The notes under the pieces were generated by a model. That model did no database searches and was not told where the DNA came from. It was given only the letters and a program-made list of their open reading frames with translations. Positions 43,043-52,032 of a stretch of 64,000 nucleotides of DNA are shown piece by piece. The position numbers were made by a program, and so were the translations under genes. Each line of letters begins with the position of its first letter. Position 1 is the stretch's first letter. Source of the DNA: Pseudaeromonas sharmana (GTDB lineage Bacteria > Pseudomonadota > Gammaproteobacteria > Enterobacterales > Aeromonadaceae); contig NZ_JBHSAF010000015.1 in NCBI RefSeq assembly GCF_042649925.1, forward strand, positions 124,001 through 188,000, written 5' to 3'.

Positions 43043-43765
43043 TCAGTACAGTGTCAGCAAGTTGGCATAGTCATTGTCGCGCCCATACCGCAGATAGATT
43101 TGTTGCAACTGCCCCTGGTCGCGGAGTTGGGGGAGTTGTTGATCCCAACGGGCACGGTTTTGCCGTCCCTGAGGCGTATCAGGAAATGCCGGATAGGTCA
43201 GGATGGAACGGTAATAAAGGGCGACAATATCGGATGTACATGTTTCAGGTAAATTATCTTCTTCAAGAATCAAATAGTCATAACGATGGATCTCTAATAG
43301 TTTTTGTGCGTTATTTATATTGCTTGCAAAATTAAGACTCGAGTCGAGTGGTATTAAATTTACATACTCTTGATTGTTTTTTAATAATAGTATTTTTTTG
43401 TTTTTTAATGAGATGTTTCCTGCCGTTGTGGGCGGCATGTTATGGCGATTCACTAGCAGATAGATGGCATCATAACCATCTGGATTATTAGGGTAGAGCA
43501 TATTTTTTATTTCGTCGTTATAACTCCCGAGAATGACGTCTGCAAGGCCTTGTTGGGCCGAGAAAATAGATCGCTTATAGGGTAGGACTCGTTTTTTTAT
43601 ATCGGAATATTCTGCGCGATAAACGGCGTCAACGATATCAAAATAAATACCACTGCCATCTGGATTACAGTAGTCTTTCCACTCCGCGCATAGCACCTCG
43701 AGTTCACTGGCCGCAGCCCAGGATGAGAGCGTGCAGAATAACCAACCCACTATGACCCTGTTCAT
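43043..43765 (-). CDS. Periplasmic solute-binding-like protein (SBP_bac_3 type), AT-rich
   Basis: A protein of 240 residues with a signal peptide (MNRVIVGWLFCTLSSWAAA). The body has the outline of a family 3 extracellular solute-binding domain: CAEWKDYCNPDGSGIYFDIVDAVY near the start, LADVILGSYNDEIKNMLYP in the middle and YDYLILEEDN later. No transporter genes adjoin it. The codons from about 43215 to 43640 are visibly AT-rich compared with the neighbours, which suggests transfer. It is convergent with apbE and lies 75 nt after the MalT-like regulator gene on the same strand. Ligand unknown. Confidence 0.65.
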   Translation of the reverse strand: MNRVIVGWLFCTLSSWAAASELEVLCAEWKDYCNPDGSGIYFDIVDAVYRAEYSDIKKRVLPYKRSIFSAQQGLADVILGSYNDEIKNMLYPNNPDGYDAIYLLVNRHNMPPTTAGNISLKNKKILLLKNNQEYVNLIPLDSSLNFASNINNAQKLLEIHRYDYLILEEDNLPETCTSDIVALYYRSILTYPAFPDTPQGRQNRARWDQQLPQLRDQGQLQQIYLRYGRDNDYANLLTLY

Positions 43766-43840
43766 GGCGATACCGCCGTCCGGTTCGAATGCGACCTTTC
43801 AAGCTTAGAACAGGCGGCGATGATGTCGCTGTGCTGGCCA

Positions 43841-46171
43841 TTACATCGCCATCAATTTCTGCCGGGCGATGGCTTGTGCTTCGGCGCGGGTGCGGATGCC
43901 GAGCTTGGCATACAGGTGGTTGATGTGGGTCTTGATGGTTGAGGGAGCGACAAACAGTTGACGCGCCATCTGCTCATTGCTCAGCCCTTGGGCGATCAGC
44001 CGCAGTATCTGCCACTGCCGCTGGCTGAGCTCGCCATCGTCGGGTTGTTCGACCTGTGCTTGCAAGGGGCGGGTGAGCCAATCCAATGCCTGTTGCGCCA
44101 ACGCCAGCACGGCGGGTCGGGTCGCCGGCCAGCGTGCGACTTCCTGAAGCGGGGCCACGGCCTCAGGTCCGGCCAGCAGTAGTGGCAACAGGGCGCCGCG
44201 ACCGGCAAACCAGCCCAGCGTCTCTTGCCATGCCTCGGCGACAAAGGGGCGCTGTAGCAAGATCAATAACTCGAACTGCCGGGCTAACCAGCCGGCCTGC
44301 CATTCATCGGCCAGCAGTTGTAACGGTTGCAGTGCCTGCACGGGTTTGGGCACACCACTCATCTGGGATAACCAACCGGCCAGCAGGTTATCGAGCAGGT
44401 CATACACGGAGTCAATCTGACTGTGCCAACTGGTGCGCTGTAACAGCCGGTGCATCGCCTGCTGATCCCCGCGCTGTTGATAGCCAAGCGCCAGGGTATA
44501 CCCGACCCGGAACTGCCACAGCCGGCAATACTGCTGGCTAAAACGTTGTTGCTCCAATTGCTCGAGCCGGGTAGCCAGCTCGACGCTTTCACCGCGCCAA
44601 ATCAGGGTCAGGCAGCGATGGGCCAGGTAGGGCAACTGCCAGTAATTACCGAGGGGTTCGGCATGGGAGGAACCCTGCTGTAGCCAGTAATCGGCCTCGT
44701 CGGCTTTGCCTTGATACAGGGCCAGCTCTGCCAGCAAGCGGTAGTAAGACTCAAAAATGGGATCGCCGAGCAATTGATGCTGGCTGGCAAATTCCAGCCC
44801 CAGTTGTGCGGTCTTGCTGCATAGCTGCCACTCGCCCTGATAGAAGTAGAGTTGTGCCAGCCGGTACCAGCCGGCCAACTTGGTATGGTATTGCTGCTGG
44901 CAATCGGCCCAACTGATAAGCAGCTCCAGCATGCTGCGCGCCCGAGGAAATTCACCGCAATACAGCAGATAACTGGCCTGGGTCAGGCGATAGGGGGCCA
45001 GCAACGGCTGCGGTAACTCCTGCAGGCCGGCCAATTGCTCACCGGTACAGGGCAGATGGTCGAAGTTGAAGCTGACCATGGCTTTGAGCAGTTGGCTGCT
45101 CTTGGCGATCTCCTCGCTTAACGGTTGCTGTCGCAATCGATTCAGCAGCGTTTCGGCGCGCTCGGATCGGCGCAAAACTTCGACTTCCAGCCAGGCCTGC
45201 AGCAGGCACAGGGTTGGCTGCTGTTGCAGCCAGAGAGCAGGCAATGCAGCAAGGCGGGCTGCCAGCCAACGGCCCTGGCTTTGCTCGATACAGCGCAGGC
45301 CAATGCGTCCCAGCAGGGCCAGTTCCAGTTGTGGCAACGGCGTAACAGGCAGATGTGCGACGATCTCCGGCAGTGGCAACTCCGCCAGCAGTTGCGCCAG
45401 CGTATCCCAATCCAGCGCCGGCTGCTCGCGCCAGAGGGCCAGCAGCTCGGCGATCCAGGGTTGCCATGTATCGCCTTGCGCTGTCTCCAGTAGCCAGCCG
45501 GCATTGAGCAGTTGCTGCCGCAGCGGGCGCCACTGGCCACGCGTGCAGCCGGCCAGCCGTAGCAGGCTGTTTTCGTCCAGGGATGCCCGCTCGGCCTGCA
45601 GTGCCAGCGCCTGCTGTAAGGGTTGCGGCAGTTGCTCCATCTGTTGCTGTATCAGATCCAGCCCCCAGCGTTGCAGCAACTGTTCGGCATTACCGTGGCA
45701 CTGCAGCGCCTGATGCCATAACTGCCAGGCCAGCGGCCAATGCCCCAGACGGTGCCGCCAGGCTTCGGCCTCTGCGGTGGCCACGCCCTGCTGCTGCCAC
45801 CACAGCCGTAACTCGTTGTCATGCCATTGCAGCCGGCGTGCATCCCAGCGTTGCGGATCCCAGCCGGAGGCGCGCAATGGCCCCTCCAGCGGGGCGGCAG
45901 GTGAGCTGCAAATGAGGCAGATGCCGGGACGCTGCGCCTGGTCGGCCAACCAGGCGAGGAGTGCCTGTCGTTCATCCTCGTTCAACGCTTCCAGGCAAGG
46001 AATCACCAGCAATTCGTCATGCTGTGGATAGGCCGGCCACAGGCTCAGTGGCGACAGCTGTTGCTGCAGCTGCTGACACAAGGCCGGTTGATCATAGCCC
46101 TGAGGTGCACATAACCAGACCAGCGGATGTTGTTGCAGCGCCTGTTGCAGTGCGACGAGATGAGGTGACAT
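43841..46171 (-). CDS. MalT-like LuxR-family regulator with degenerate ATPase domain
   Basis: A protein of 776 residues. The C-terminus is a LuxR/MalT-type helix-turn-helix (LSQRQWQILRLIAQGLSNEQ, then ARQLFVAPSTIKTHINHLYAKLG), and the middle has helical repeats as in MalT-like regulators. The N-terminal NTPase domain is damaged: where MalT has SPAGYGKTT this protein reads APQGYDQPA, and the Walker B region reads LLVIPCLEAL without acidic residues. ATP-dependent control is therefore unlikely. It is shorter than MalT (about 900). It is divergent from a kinase-fold gene and upstream of the solute-binding-like gene. True MalT is probably elsewhere. Confidence 0.78.
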   Translation of the reverse strand: MSPHLVALQQALQQHPLVWLCAPQGYDQPALCQQLQQQLSPLSLWPAYPQHDELLVIPCLEALNEDERQALLAWLADQAQRPGICLICSSPAAPLEGPLRASGWDPQRWDARRLQWHDNELRLWWQQQGVATAEAEAWRHRLGHWPLAWQLWHQALQCHGNAEQLLQRWGLDLIQQQMEQLPQPLQQALALQAERASLDENSLLRLAGCTRGQWRPLRQQLLNAGWLLETAQGDTWQPWIAELLALWREQPALDWDTLAQLLAELPLPEIVAHLPVTPLPQLELALLGRIGLRCIEQSQGRWLAARLAALPALWLQQQPTLCLLQAWLEVEVLRRSERAETLLNRLRQQPLSEEIAKSSQLLKAMVSFNFDHLPCTGEQLAGLQELPQPLLAPYRLTQASYLLYCGEFPRARSMLELLISWADCQQQYHTKLAGWYRLAQLYFYQGEWQLCSKTAQLGLEFASQHQLLGDPIFESYYRLLAELALYQGKADEADYWLQQGSSHAEPLGNYWQLPYLAHRCLTLIWRGESVELATRLEQLEQQRFSQQYCRLWQFRVGYTLALGYQQRGDQQAMHRLLQRTSWHSQIDSVYDLLDNLLAGWLSQMSGVPKPVQALQPLQLLADEWQAGWLARQFELLILLQRPFVAEAWQETLGWFAGRGALLPLLLAGPEAVAPLQEVARWPATRPAVLALAQQALDWLTRPLQAQVEQPDDGELSQRQWQILRLIAQGLSNEQMARQLFVAPSTIKTHINHLYAKLGIRTRAEAQAIARQKLMAM

Positions 46172-46237
46172 CGGTTTCCTCCCAAGGTGGCTGACTGCTC
46201 TATCTTAATCGCTAAGCAGTGCGACTCAATGCCGCTT

Positions 46238-46263
46238 GGCGGATTCCACCTGCACTATCCGCC
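46238..46263. promoter_or_regulatory. 26-bp dyad between MalT-like and kinase-fold genes
   Basis: GGCGGAT (46238-46244) and ATCCGCC (46257-46263) are perfect 7-base arms with a 12-base spacer, in the 164-bp divergent promoter region. The layout suits a dimeric regulator, possibly the MalT-like protein. Confidence 0.4.
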
Positions 46264-46335
46264 ATGCCAGCGGATAGCCAGTTGCGCGCCGGGTGCCAGA
46301 ATAGACAAGTCAGAGTTTTTTTGTGGGGAAAGAGG

Positions 46336-47436
46336 ATGAATAGTCGAGTTCATGCCCGTCAGCAGGCTCAGTTGGCCTGGGACATCAGTGGTCAGAATCT
46401 GATCGTGGGACAGCGCGAGGCGTGCCCGCTGCCGCCGGAGGTGCTGGCCACGCTGACCGCCGCGTCGCCCTATGTCATTCAGAGTTTTGGCGGCGGGTTG
46501 ACGGCACAGGTGTTGCGACTGTCGATCGACGGCCGGGAATATACGCTGAAGCAGAAACGCGCCGAGGCCCGAGTGCAGAATATCGACGGTCAGACCTCGT
46601 TTCTCAATGAGGTGCAGCGACGCGCGGACTTTACACGCCTGAAGGCGGATCCCGTATGGGCCGCACGTCTGCAGCACATAGTTCCGACCCTGTATGCCGA
46701 CTACCGGTTGGGGATCATCTTGTCGCCCTGGCTGCCCGGTGCTCCGCTGGCGCGTTTCGATACCGCGATTTTCCGCCAGATCCTGCAAACGGTCGTCACC
46801 TGTGAAGAAGCGGGCTTGATGGAGTGGGATCTCTGTCCTGGCAATATCATTGATGATGACGGTCATGTCTGGTTATTCGACTTTGGCTATATGTACCCGT
46901 TCGATCCGTTGCGCGAGTTCAACAGCAACGGGCTGAGTGACCCGCTGTTTCATGCCTGTGAACGCTTCGAGACCCGCAATTTTTTTGGCTGGCTATTAAA
47001 ACAGTCTGTGCAGCAACCGAATGCCGAGTCTTTGGCGCTGTTTCGTGCGCTCAAGGAGGTTGCCGTCGAGGTGTATCAGCACAAGTTATGCTGGCTGCAG
47101 CAACAGGAGGCCAGCGCGGTTGTCTGTGACTGGGTGCGAGACATCACGCAGCGTTGGCAGGCGGCACTGGTGGATGACGAGGCCTTGGCGGCGTTGTTTG
47201 AGATTGAGTATTTTCGCTCTCAGGTGCTGGATATCGAAGACGATTTGCACGGAAAAAGTTGCACCGAGCTGACACTGCGTCGCTTTGCGGTGGTCGAGCA
47301 GTGCCTGCAGCAGCGGTATGCCGCGCTGCAGCAAGGCGGGGCCTTGTTCTACGATAATGCTGGCAAGAGCCAGGCCGAATTGCTGACGCTATATCGTCAC
47401 AAGCGGGCGCTGGCCGAGCAGTACCAGTTACGCTGA
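46336..47436 (+). CDS. Kinase-fold (phosphotransferase) protein, function unknown
   Basis: A protein of 366 residues from the ATG at 46336, which follows GGGGAAAGAGG. All core elements of a eukaryotic-like or small-molecule kinase can be placed: glycine-rich loop GGG at 52-54, Lys72 (YTLKQKR), helix-C Glu92 (LNEVQ), catalytic Asp165 and Asn170 (WDLCPGN) and DFG at 182-184 (LFDFGYMYP). The His of the usual HxD motif is Trp here. The substrate may be a protein, sugar or lipopolysaccharide. It lies 66 nt before a secreted sensor gene, with no terminator between, and is divergent from the MalT-like regulator. Confidence 0.72.
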   Translation: MNSRVHARQQAQLAWDISGQNLIVGQREACPLPPEVLATLTAASPYVIQSFGGGLTAQVLRLSIDGREYTLKQKRAEARVQNIDGQTSFLNEVQRRADFTRLKADPVWAARLQHIVPTLYADYRLGIILSPWLPGAPLARFDTAIFRQILQTVVTCEEAGLMEWDLCPGNIIDDDGHVWLFDFGYMYPFDPLREFNSNGLSDPLFHACERFETRNFFGWLLKQSVQQPNAESLALFRALKEVAVEVYQHKLCWLQQQEASAVVCDWVRDITQRWQAALVDDEALAALFEIEYFRSQVLDIEDDLHGKSCTELTLRRFAVVEQCLQQRYAALQQGGALFYDNAGKSQAELLTLYRHKRALAEQYQLR

Positions 47437-47502
47437 GGCGTCTGGCACAGCGGCGAGCCAGGAGCCACACTGACAGGGTAACTTCGAAACAGGATGCTCT
47501 GG

Positions 47503-48792
47503 ATGCGAACCCTGCGGCTGATGGTGTACCTGGTTTGTTTCTCGTTGCCGATACAGGCGGCCATTACGCTCAAACTCGATACCAATCTGGCGCCGCCGTA
47601 TCAGATCAACCGCGATGGCGAACTGTCGGGGCTGGCGGTCGACGCCTTGCAGTGCGTGCTGCAGCGCCTGCAGGTTGGCTATGACATTGAGGTTGTGCCA
47701 TGGCGACGGGCGCAGCGCAATCTTCGCGCCGGGCTGACCGATGGGCTATTCAGTGTCATGCCTCTGCCGGAAATGGAGCCTTACGCGCGGCTATCCTCCC
47801 CTCTGGTACTGGAGAAGTGGTATTGGTTTGCCCTCCAGGTGAGGACATTGCAACAGGCCGAATTTCCCCGGCATCTGCGTATTGGTGTGTTGCGCGGCAG
47901 CAATCAGGAGAGCTGGCTTGAGGCTCAGGGATGGACTGCGGCGCAGACGGTGAACCATCTCGACAGCTTGCTGCGACTGCTGGCCATCGGCCGCGTGGAT
48001 GTCATTTTGGCGGATCAGCAGGCAATGGAACGCCAGCAACGGCTGAATGCCTCGCAGCTGGCCCGTCAGTTCGAGCGTTATGTCCCCCTGGGCGTTTATT
48101 TTTCCTCGCGACTGCTCAGTCAGCAGCCGCAGTTTTTGTCACGCTTTAATCGGCAGTTGTCAGCATGTCATGGCGATGGCCTGATGCTGTCGTTGGCCGA
48201 AGCGGATCAGTTGCGGCAACAGGTCGATCAGGATGCGCACTACTGGCTACATGAGCCGCAGCTCGTCGCCTTGCTGGCCCAGGGCTGGCCGGTGGATCGG
48301 CAGTGGCAGGAGCGAGATCGGATTTGGCAACACACCGTCGCCAGAGACCATCCCTACCCACAGTGGATGCTGCAGCTGCTGACTTCTCCGCTGTCACAGA
48401 ACCTGGCGCTATGGCAGCAACGACACCGGGATCGTTACTCTGAAGTGTTCATCAGTTCGCAACAGGGCGTCTTGCTGGCCAGTTCTGTGGTGACGACCGA
48501 CTACTGGCAAGGTGATGAGGAAAAAGTGCAGGCCACCCTGCGACAAGCAAGTCAGGGGCGCGCTGGTGAGATGCCGGCCTGGATCGATGGTCAGACGCAG
48601 AGGTTAGGCGGCCGGATTGATTTTGATGACTCCTCGAATGCGTTCATCGCCCATCTCAGTTATCCGCTGTGGTACCAAAACCGGGTAGTAGCGGTCATCA
48701 CCTTTGGCGTCAAGGTTGAGTCCCTGCTGCATTCGGCGCAAGTCAATGCGCCTGGCGAGCAGAACCGAATAACGGGATCTATAGTCAACTGA
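47503..48792 (+). CDS. Secreted SBP_bac_3 plus PDC-like sensor protein
   Basis: A protein of 429 residues from the ATG at 47503 (AGGA 8 nt upstream; an alternative ATG at 47494 has no spacing for a ribosome site). The signal peptide ends SLPIQA. Residues about 22-240 resemble a family 3 solute-binding domain (LAPPYQINRDGELSGLAVDAL, VPWRRAQRNLRAGLTDGLFS). Residues about 305-415 look like a PDC/Cache-type sensor (YSEVFISSQQGVLLASSVVT, HLSYPLWYQNRVVAVITFGV). There is no membrane helix or output domain after it, so the protein should be free in the periplasm. It lies 63 nt before a chemoreceptor gene, its likely partner. Confidence 0.65.
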   Translation: MRTLRLMVYLVCFSLPIQAAITLKLDTNLAPPYQINRDGELSGLAVDALQCVLQRLQVGYDIEVVPWRRAQRNLRAGLTDGLFSVMPLPEMEPYARLSSPLVLEKWYWFALQVRTLQQAEFPRHLRIGVLRGSNQESWLEAQGWTAAQTVNHLDSLLRLLAIGRVDVILADQQAMERQQRLNASQLARQFERYVPLGVYFSSRLLSQQPQFLSRFNRQLSACHGDGLMLSLAEADQLRQQVDQDAHYWLHEPQLVALLAQGWPVDRQWQERDRIWQHTVARDHPYPQWMLQLLTSPLSQNLALWQQRHRDRYSEVFISSQQGVLLASSVVTTDYWQGDEEKVQATLRQASQGRAGEMPAWIDGQTQRLGGRIDFDDSSNAFIAHLSYPLWYQNRVVAVITFGVKVESLLHSAQVNAPGEQNRITGSIVN

Positions 48793-48855
48793 GCACGGTT
48801 GCGGGCATAAGCACAATCTAGAAGGCCCATCACGAACAATCGGGGAGATGTCACC

Positions 48856-50490
48856 ATGGTGTTGAGCAAGATGTTGGGGATCCGGGCCAAGGCGGCGTTC
48901 GGTTTGGTGTTGCTGACGTTGTTTATCCTGCTCTTGGGCGGTGTGAACTATGTTGCACTAGAAAAATTGCAGGAAAATGCGGATCTGTTCGCCACTCGGC
49001 TGATGCCGGCGGATGCGGTTGTGCTGAATGCGGATCGCGACTTGTATCAGGCGCTGGTGGCGCAGCAGGAACGTTTGATGACTGAGGACAGCAGCCAACA
49101 CGAGGCGCTGTTGAAGGACTTCAACGAGAATGCGGATCAAGCGTATGAACGGATGCAGAAATTTCTGGCCCTGATGGCGCCGTTTCCCCAAGTCACGGGG
49201 CCATTGTCCGGATTTGAAGGGCAATTTCGTAGCTGGCGCTCGCACGCAGAACAGGTGTTTGTGCTGATGGCAAAAGGGGATAACGCCGCGGCTGATAAAC
49301 AACATCATCAGCAGATGGCCTCTTTTTCCAGTCTCAGAGAGCTGTATAACCTCGGCGGTGAGCAGGTCGAAGCGCTGGCTGAAGAGTTGAAGCTCTCGTC
49401 GGCCGAGGTGGCCGAATCGCGTCAGGCCTGGACTCTGGGGATCTTGGCCGTTGCGCTGGTGGCCGGAGTGGCACTGATTTATTTCGGTCCGAAGCTGATT
49501 GTGGACAGCGTGCATGCGGTGCACGAAAAAGTAGAGGACATCAGCAAGGGCGACGGTGATCTGGTGAGTCGCATTCCAGTCTCGTCTCAGGATGAGCTCG
49601 GCAAGCTGGCGGGGGGCGTTAATCGCTTGCTGGATCAGTTGCAAGGGCTGGTCAGGGAGCTGCTTGGCGATATCGGCTGTCTCGAGGAGAGTACCGGCAG
49701 TCTGCGCCAAATCTCGGCGCAGGTAGGGGGGATCAGCGACAGCCAGCGTCAGCAATTGGCTGCGCTGGTCACGGCCACAGGCGAGATCAGCCGCGCCATC
49801 CACGAGATCTCCCAGCACGCACAACAGACCTCAGATCAGACGCACATTGCCCAGCGCTCGGCGACCGAGGGGCTGGCGTTGCTGGATCGCAATGTCGAGA
49901 TGAACCGTCAGCTTGCAGCCAGCGTGACTGACGCCGGACAGATGGTAGCCCAGCTGGAGAGCGAGTCCGAGCGGATTACCTCGGTATTGGATGTGATCCG
50001 CGGTATTGCCGAGCAAACGAATCTGTTGGCGTTGAATGCCGCCATTGAAGCGGCCCGTGCCGGAGAGCAGGGGCGTGGATTTGCGGTGGTGGCCGATGAG
50101 GTGCGTACCCTGGCGAGCCGCACTCAACGTTCGACCGAAGATATCCAGAAGATGATCTCGTCCTTGAAACAGGGCGTGCAGAGTGCGGTACAGGCCATGG
50201 ATAAGGGATCCGGTCAGATGCAGGTGACGCTGGAGATGGCGGACCGCATGCGCAATGAGCTGGCTGGTATTCAGCAGATGGTGAGCAAGGTGCTGGATAT
50301 GAACTTCCAGATCGCATCCGCCACTGAAGAGCAAAGCTCAGTGATGGAGGAGATGAATCGCACCGTCTCCGAACTCAATGGTTTGACCGAAGAGGCCTCG
50401 GCATTGTCGGGCACGGTATTGCAAACTGGTAATGATCTCGATGAACTAGCGCAACAACTGGCGGGACGGGTACGGCGCTTCAAAATCTAG
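48856..50490 (+). CDS. Methyl-accepting chemotaxis protein
   Basis: A protein of 544 residues with GGGGAGA 7 nt before the ATG. The first membrane helix (about 12-34) is followed by a four-helix-bundle-like periplasmic domain with LNADRDLYQALVAQQERL, then a second helix (about 192-212) and a HAMP domain (to about 265). The signalling hairpin tip IRGIAEQTNLLALNAAIEAA is canonical. There is no CheR-binding pentapeptide; it ends RRFKI. The receptor probably reads the secreted sensor encoded just upstream. Terminator follows at once. Confidence 0.93.
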   Translation: MVLSKMLGIRAKAAFGLVLLTLFILLLGGVNYVALEKLQENADLFATRLMPADAVVLNADRDLYQALVAQQERLMTEDSSQHEALLKDFNENADQAYERMQKFLALMAPFPQVTGPLSGFEGQFRSWRSHAEQVFVLMAKGDNAAADKQHHQQMASFSSLRELYNLGGEQVEALAEELKLSSAEVAESRQAWTLGILAVALVAGVALIYFGPKLIVDSVHAVHEKVEDISKGDGDLVSRIPVSSQDELGKLAGGVNRLLDQLQGLVRELLGDIGCLEESTGSLRQISAQVGGISDSQRQQLAALVTATGEISRAIHEISQHAQQTSDQTHIAQRSATEGLALLDRNVEMNRQLAASVTDAGQMVAQLESESERITSVLDVIRGIAEQTNLLALNAAIEAARAGEQGRGFAVVADEVRTLASRTQRSTEDIQKMISSLKQGVQSAVQAMDKGSGQMQVTLEMADRMRNELAGIQQMVSKVLDMNFQIASATEEQSSVMEEMNRTVSELNGLTEEASALSGTVLQTGNDLDELAQQLAGRVRRFKI

Positions 50491-50510
50491 CGGCATAGCA
50501 CAGGGACAGG

Positions 50511-50535
50511 AAAACGGGGGCTTGAGGCCCCCGTT
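50511..50535. terminator. Bidirectional terminator between MCP and AGE-like gene
   Basis: AACGGGGGC and GCCCCCGTT form a 9-bp stem with a 5-nt loop. The minus strand has TTTTCC after it; the plus strand has only GTATT. Confidence 0.7.
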
Positions 50536-50541
50536 GTATTG

Positions 50542-52032
50542 CTAGTGCAGTTGCTGTGCGTCGATGCGCCAGATGGGCAAGCCAGAGGGGGAGTGCCCCA
50601 GCGCTTCGCTGCTGAGAATGTCGCCGCGGAAGTAGTAGACCGGCTGGTTTGTCCCGGGTTGGATCGGATAGGCGAAATAGAGCTGTACCGGCTGGTGCTG
50701 GAAGCTTTGAGCGCCGAGATAACTGACGAGTGCGTGTTCCAGCGAGTGGTAGCCATTCTTCCACAGGTGCACCTTGACGCTGCCTTGATCGGTGATGCCC
50801 CCCCAGACCTCTCCGTGTTTGACATCGACAAAACTGGCAAACCAGCTCGGCCAGGTCAGATACAGGTATTGCCGCGGTGCGGCTTCAGTCAGTCCCAGTG
50901 TCGTGGCGGCTTGATCGAGTTCGGCATATTCCCACCAGGCACTGCCGTCTTGACCATCCCGGTTGCCCCACCAACCCACCAGATCGTCGCCGTGCGCCGG
51001 ATCTATCGGTTGCGCCAGGGGCAAGCGTTTCAGCAAATCCTGGCGGTAGGCGCGCTTGAGAATGTTGTGCATCCCGCCTTCGGCGAAGCGTTGCAACATC
51101 AGGTCACCGCGCTGTTTGGCGACCAGATAGAGCATCCAGAAACTTTTGATGGTGTGACCGAAGTCGGCGTGGCGGGCGTCAGGCAAGCGCCCCGAATCAT
51201 CATGGATATAACCGAAGAAGCGCTGCTCCGTGGGATAGTAGAAGTCGCGCACTATGGCATCGGCGAGCCAGCCCATCTGTTGCTGCCACTGCTGTTGCTC
51301 TGCCTTGGGCAACAGCGGTGTCAACAGCACCATGTAGGCATTGAGTTGATCCAGTTGGGCGACCAATTCTACTTGCTGCCCCTGTTTGCGGCTGGCCGGA
51401 TACCAGGTCAGACGGGGCTGTTGTGGATCATGGTAGTGGTTGAAGATGAAGCGGTGCACCCGCTGTATGTCTTTGAGGACGGCCGCATCCCGGGTCAGAT
51501 AATAATAAAATGCCAAGCCTAGCTGGGCATAGGCCATGTCCTGGCTGGTGCGATCTTCGGCTTTGTCTGCGCCTTCTCCATTGCGGAAACGGCCGATGAC
51601 GTTGCCGTCAGCCTGCAGTGCCTGCTGGCGCAGAAACGTAACGCCCTGGCGCGCCAGTTCTAACGCCTTCGGATCGCCAGTCAGATGGAAGATGACGCCA
51701 TAGGCGAAGGTCTGGCGTGACACCATACGCGTGAATTGATAGGGATAGCCCTCTTTAATCCAGTCTGGCGCCTGGGCCAGCTCGGGGCAGAGCCCGGCCT
51801 GCTTGCCATCGAGCTGAGCCTGTGAGGGCACAGCGCCATCATTACACAAGAAGGTGGCGAAACGACCATCGTGTATGCTGCTGGCAGCCCGGTACCAGAA
51901 GGGCGCCAGATCCTGCTGCACATGGTTTAGCCAGCGTTGGCCGTCATACAGTTCAGCCTGGCTGATGGGGGCAAACAGCACCAGCAGCAGCGCCAGACCG
52001 CGGCGACGGAGCCGGGAGTGAGTCGGCGACAT
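50542..52032 (-). CDS. Secreted AGE-family (N-acylglucosamine 2-epimerase-like) protein
   Basis: A protein of 496 residues with signal peptide (RRRGLALLLVLFAPISQA). The sequence has the alternating helices of an (alpha/alpha)6 barrel and AGE-family features: FTRMVSRQTFAYGVIFHLTG near residue 100, HTIKSFWMLYLVAKQRGD, WWEYAELDQAATTLGL and the C-terminal WKNGYHSLEHALVSYL with the His pair of the active-site region. Known family members epimerise or isomerise sugars in the cytoplasm, so export is unusual. It might act on free sugars or oligosaccharides in the periplasm. Convergent with the chemoreceptor gene. Confidence 0.72.
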   Translation of the reverse strand: MSPTHSRLRRRGLALLLVLFAPISQAELYDGQRWLNHVQQDLAPFWYRAASSIHDGRFATFLCNDGAVPSQAQLDGKQAGLCPELAQAPDWIKEGYPYQFTRMVSRQTFAYGVIFHLTGDPKALELARQGVTFLRQQALQADGNVIGRFRNGEGADKAEDRTSQDMAYAQLGLAFYYYLTRDAAVLKDIQRVHRFIFNHYHDPQQPRLTWYPASRKQGQQVELVAQLDQLNAYMVLLTPLLPKAEQQQWQQQMGWLADAIVRDFYYPTEQRFFGYIHDDSGRLPDARHADFGHTIKSFWMLYLVAKQRGDLMLQRFAEGGMHNILKRAYRQDLLKRLPLAQPIDPAHGDDLVGWWGNRDGQDGSAWWEYAELDQAATTLGLTEAAPRQYLYLTWPSWFASFVDVKHGEVWGGITDQGSVKVHLWKNGYHSLEHALVSYLGAQSFQHQPVQLYFAYPIQPGTNQPVYYFRGDILSSEALGHSPSGLPIWRIDAQQLH

